A stretch of 15,817 nt of DNA from an uncultured Eubacteriales bacterium. Its GTDB lineage: Bacteria > Bacillota > Clostridia > Christensenellales > CAG-917. The position numbers and the translations under genes are program-made. The DNA is taken from contig URNP01000030.1 of the NCBI GenBank assembly GCA_900549225.1, forward strand, positions 1 to 15,817, given 5' to 3'. The notes below the pieces were generated by a model, which was not told where the DNA came from, ran no database searches, and worked only from the letters and a program-made list of their open reading frames with translations. Shown in pieces: positions 12,928 through 15,817 of the stretch; positions within the stretch are counted from its first letter, which is position 1; every line of letters starts with the position of its first letter.

Positions 12928-14574
12928 ATGGCTAAAAACGCAAAAACAGTTAAGGTTACCTTCCTCGGCGGCGTGGGCGAGGTCGGTAAAAATATGACCG
13001 CTATCGAATGCGGCGACGATATGATTATCGTCGATTGCGGCGTTTCCTTCGCAACTAACGAAGAAGCACCCGGTATCGACGCTATCATACCCGATATCAC
13101 CTACGTCAAAGACAATATCTCAAAACTTCGCGGTATCGTGCTCACTCACGGCCACGAGGACCATATCGGCGCGATTCCCTACTACGCCGACGACCTCAAA
13201 AACGTGCCTATTTACGGCACTGCGCTCACGATCGGTCTTCTCAAAAGAAAACTCGATAAGAACGGCAAAAAATGCAATCTCGTCACCGTTTCGGCAGGAG
13301 ATACGATTACGCTCGGCGGTTTCAAAGTCGAATTTATCAAAGTGTGCCACTCTATGGCGGGCGCGTGCGCTCTTGCTATCACCACCCAGGTGGGAACGGT
13401 GTTCGTTACGGGCGACTTCAAAATCGATAACACGCCCATCGACGGAAAGAAAACCGATATCGGAAGAATCGCCGAAATCGGCGCAAAGGGCGTACTTTTG
13501 ATGCTCGGCGAATCGACGAACGTCGAAAGAAAGGGAAGTTCTACCTCCGAAAAAGTCGTGGGGCAGACGCTTGAAAATATCTTCGCTTCAAACCTCGATA
13601 AGAGAATCGTCATCGCTTGCTTTGCATCGTCGAACTACCGCGTGCAACAGGTGCTTTCGCTCGCGCATAAGTACCATAGAAAAGTCGTGCTCGCAGGAAG
13701 AAGTATGAAGGGCATGGTGGACGTCGCCTCCGCTTGCGGCGAATTGCAAGTCCCCAAGGGCGTGATCGTCGACAGCGTGGGAAAACTGCTCCCGAGCGAA
13801 ACCGTTATTCTCGCTACGGGGTCACAGGGCGAACCGCTGTCCGCTCTCAATAAACTTTCCAAAGGAGAGTTCAATAAGATCAATATCGGACCGCAGGATC
13901 TCGTCGTGCTGTCGTCCTCGCCTATCCCCGGTAACGAGAAATCCGTGTACGACGTCATCAACGATTTGTTCAGAAAAGGCGCGAACGTCATTTACGACGC
14001 TATGAACGACATTCACGTTTCGGGCCACGCATACGAGGAGGAACTCAAACTTATGCTCACCCTCGTGCAACCCGAATACTTTATGCCCGTGCACGGCGAA
14101 TACCGCCACCAGCATAAGCACGCAGAAATCGCTAAAACGCTCGGCGTTCCGTCTAAAAATATCGTTATCCCCAATATCGGAGAGTGCTACGGCGTGAACC
14201 ATAAGGGAATCAAACAACACTCTAACGTCACCGCAGGAAACGCGTACGTGGACGGCGTCGTGCTCGAAAACGGAAAATCCGTCGTCAACGACAGAAAATC
14301 GCTCGCAGAATACGGTATGCTCGTGGTGCTGTGCGCCGTGGATACCGATCAGGGTAAGGTCGTTGGCGACGTCGATATCGTCGCAAGAGGCTTCAATCTC
14401 ACCGACGACGTAATAAACTCTATCAAGAGCGCGACGATCGATACGATAAACGGCGCGGACTTCGATAAGATCGACGTCAACGAGATAGCAAGAATGGTCA
14501 AAAAAGCCGTGAGAAAACTCTTCTACAAGGACAGACAATTCCCAATTATCATTCCCGTCATCGTCGAGGACTGA
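12928..14574 (+). CDS. rnj: ribonuclease J
   Basis: This metallo-beta-lactamase/beta-CASP ribonuclease, with 5'-to-3' exo- and endonuclease activity, is central to mRNA decay and rRNA maturation in Firmicutes. Its 548 residues are close to the usual 550-560. FLGGVGEVGKNM (12-23) opens the lactamase fold. The zinc site HGHEDH is at 74-79, the same numbering as Bacillus subtilis RNase J1. TGDFKID supplies the metal aspartate. The beta-CASP part has CFASSNYRVQQ, and later HVSGHA and PVHGEYRH, the phosphate-binding and metal histidines. The C-terminal domain is complete. One oddity is LGESTNVER where relatives usually read SDSTN. The start at 12928 has GGAG eight bases upstream. I cannot tell J1 from J2; only one copy is present here. 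Confidence 0.94.
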   Translation: MAKNAKTVKVTFLGGVGEVGKNMTAIECGDDMIIVDCGVSFATNEEAPGIDAIIPDITYVKDNISKLRGIVLTHGHEDHIGAIPYYADDLKNVPIYGTALTIGLLKRKLDKNGKKCNLVTVSAGDTITLGGFKVEFIKVCHSMAGACALAITTQVGTVFVTGDFKIDNTPIDGKKTDIGRIAEIGAKGVLLMLGESTNVERKGSSTSEKVVGQTLENIFASNLDKRIVIACFASSNYRVQQVLSLAHKYHRKVVLAGRSMKGMVDVASACGELQVPKGVIVDSVGKLLPSETVILATGSQGEPLSALNKLSKGEFNKINIGPQDLVVLSSSPIPGNEKSVYDVINDLFRKGANVIYDAMNDIHVSGHAYEEELKLMLTLVQPEYFMPVHGEYRHQHKHAEIAKTLGVPSKNIVIPNIGECYGVNHKGIKQHSNVTAGNAYVDGVVLENGKSVVNDRKSLAEYGMLVVLCAVDTDQGKVVGDVDIVARGFNLTDDVINSIKSATIDTINGADFDKIDVNEIARMVKKAVRKLFYKDRQFPIIIPVIVED

Positions 14575-14668
14575 TAGAAAACCGCATAATAGAATCGAAA
14601 ATACAATGCATCGTTAATAAGAAAAAACGGAATGAAGGCATAACGAAAGTGCAACGAGGGTGCAAAAA

Positions 14669-15757
14669 ATGTTTAGAAAACGTATTATTTTGATACTGAC
14701 TTCGAGGGACGAAAGCGACGGCATTTCTCAAAAAATCGCCGAGGCTATCCGTAAAATCGGAACGCATAACGTCGTGGTGATGAGCGACGATAAGTACGGC
14801 TCGGCTACTAAACTGTCCGCTCTCGACAGGCTGATGGACAGCGGAAGCGAATACCAATATCTGCTCGAGAAAAAGGATAAGGGCGTGATCCGCGATATGT
14901 TCAAATTTAAGACGTTGTCAAAGAGAGTGAATCGTATCAACAATATGATAAAGCGTTTTCACCCCGAGTATATTTTGTGCGTTACGCCGTACGCTCATCA
15001 CTGCGCCGTCGAGGCCAAACGTAGGGCAAGATTCGGCACGCAAATCATCTATATGTTGCAATCGTTTACGCTGCCTAAACGCGTGCATGACGACGCAACC
15101 AACGTGTTTATCGTCGAAAATGCCGACGTAAAAGCCGATTTGGTGCGACAAGGCATAAAATCGAAAGACGTTATGGTGATGGGATTGCCTTTTGAAATCG
15201 CTCCCAAAACGAGAGAGGAAATCATCCTCAAAAAGCAAGAACTCGGACTTCCCAAAGTCAAAACCGTGTACGTCAATCTGCAAAATAAAAAGCAACTCGA
15301 GGACGTGTTCTCGCTCCTGCTCGATCAAGGCGAAATCGCAAACCTCGCCGTGTGCGTCAAGGACGAGAAGATGCTGCAAACGCTCTCGTCTATGGCGGTG
15401 AAATCTCCGCAAACGAAGGTCGTGTTTTTGCAATCGCCCGAGCAAATCGACGATTGCTTGCCCGTGTGCGACGCCGCTATAACGCAATACGATCCCGCTA
15501 CGCTGTATAAGTGCTTCAAACTCGGCGTGCCGCCTATCGTGGCAAAGTCTCCGGAACACGAGTCGTCGGATATACTGTATCTTGCATCGCACGAACTTTG
15601 CCTCGTGGCAAAAAACGACCTCGAAATCGTCGGTCTTTTGTACAGACTGTTGCAGACGGATACGGGCGAAAAAATCGCCGCAAGCGGCAAAAAGTGGGTG
15701 GAACTCAGTTCGCTTGAGAATATCGCAAACTTCTTGACGGTGTATATAGGTATGTGA
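14669..15757 (+). CDS. probable GT-B fold glycosyltransferase (MGDG synthase/GT28-like, divergent)
   Basis: This is a 362-residue cytosolic or membrane-associated protein without a signal peptide. The best clue is the middle: NVFIVENADVKADLVRQGIK then VMVMGLPF (about 145-174), the pattern by which MGDG synthase and UgtP-type lipid glycosyltransferases link their two Rossmann domains. The second domain has VYVNLQNK, then VVFLQSPEQIDDCLPVCDAA (251-270) and TLYKCFKLGVPPIVAK (278-293), equivalent to the sugar-nucleotide side. The N-terminal acceptor loop, normally GxGH, reads TSRDESDGIS and has lost the His, and VNLQNK replaces the usual glycine-rich GGS. The acceptor or activity may therefore differ. 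The start ATG 14669 has GAGGG at 14656-14660. It lies 94 nt after rnj with no terminator between, so the two may be cotranscribed. No function is proven. Confidence 0.5.
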   Translation: MFRKRIILILTSRDESDGISQKIAEAIRKIGTHNVVVMSDDKYGSATKLSALDRLMDSGSEYQYLLEKKDKGVIRDMFKFKTLSKRVNRINNMIKRFHPEYILCVTPYAHHCAVEAKRRARFGTQIIYMLQSFTLPKRVHDDATNVFIVENADVKADLVRQGIKSKDVMVMGLPFEIAPKTREEIILKKQELGLPKVKTVYVNLQNKKQLEDVFSLLLDQGEIANLAVCVKDEKMLQTLSSMAVKSPQTKVVFLQSPEQIDDCLPVCDAAITQYDPATLYKCFKLGVPPIVAKSPEHESSDILYLASHELCLVAKNDLEIVGLLYRLLQTDTGEKIAASGKKWVELSSLENIANFLTVYIGM

Positions 15758-15772
15758 GCAAAAACCGTCGCC

Positions 15773-15815
15773 GTGGCAATGGCAACACGCAAGCGTGCGC
15801 ATTGCCAAGAGCCAC
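15773..15815 (+). other. imperfect hairpin at the window edge
   Basis: GTGGC (15773-15777) pairs with GCCAC (15811-15815), GGCAA (15781-15785) with TTGCC (15802-15806), and CACGC (15786-15790) with GCGTG (15793-15797). It begins 15 nt after the glycosyltransferase stop and is probably its terminator, but the T-tract would lie outside the window. Confidence 0.5.
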
Positions 15816-15817
15816 GC

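Noticed and set aside
14918..15808. A 296-codon open frame opposite the glycosyltransferase-like gene
   Set aside because: It is His/Phe/Arg-rich with no ribosome site and overlaps a frame with coherent protein features on the plus strand.

Overview
The window looks like chromosomal DNA from a low-to-mid GC Firmicute of class Clostridia, possibly an uncultured gut lineage such as Christensenellales. The support is strong GGAGG-type ribosome binding sites, sigma-A-like promoters, ribonuclease J, a divergent homologue of the sporulation protein YtxC, an ECF sigma/anti-sigma pair and a cytoplasmic GH3 beta-glucosidase. The lineage is an inference from gene content and style. No rRNA or tRNA was seen.

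Layout. Positions 1-412 have no convincing gene; they hold a 72-bp direct repeat with a 142-bp period, an AT-rich inverted repeat and a promoter. This promoter serves a membrane-anchored glycerophosphodiester phosphodiesterase (413-1531, +), which converges on a GH3 beta-glucosidase (1601-4042, -) across a shared hairpin terminator. Upstream of the glucosidase, on the same strand, lies a maltose/galactoside-type O-acetyltransferase (4248-4931, -). It is divergent from an AraC-family regulator (5046-5822, +) that appears to be transcribed without a leader. An ECF sigma factor (5925-6404) and an overlapping single-pass membrane protein, a probable anti-sigma factor (6401-6967), follow. A YtxC-like gene (7091-7804) comes after a strong terminator.

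Positions 7805-10426 form a compact, visibly AT-richer restriction-modification cassette. It encodes a Dam-type adenine methyltransferase with an N-terminal helix-turn-helix, a small PD-(D/E)XK nuclease and a second DNA methyltransferase of different architecture. In front of it are three copies of a 15-bp inverted repeat. One copy sits exactly in the spacer of a candidate promoter and the next begins about 7 bp after the predicted start point, which looks like an operator array. This is the most interesting system in the window.

Across a perfect bidirectional hairpin lies the serine operon serC-serA (12673 to 10498, -), in which SerA has an abridged C-terminal regulatory domain. Divergent from it are ribonuclease J (12928-14574, +) and a probable GT-B-fold glycosyltransferase (14669-15757, +). 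The window ends inside or just after a hairpin.

Regulatory logic, as inference: the AraC protein may control the acetyltransferase and glucosidase genes. The ECF sigma factor probably activates its own promoter and is restrained by the overlapping membrane protein. The methyltransferase HTH may repress the restriction-modification promoter. serC may be controlled by a small palindrome in its promoter spacer.
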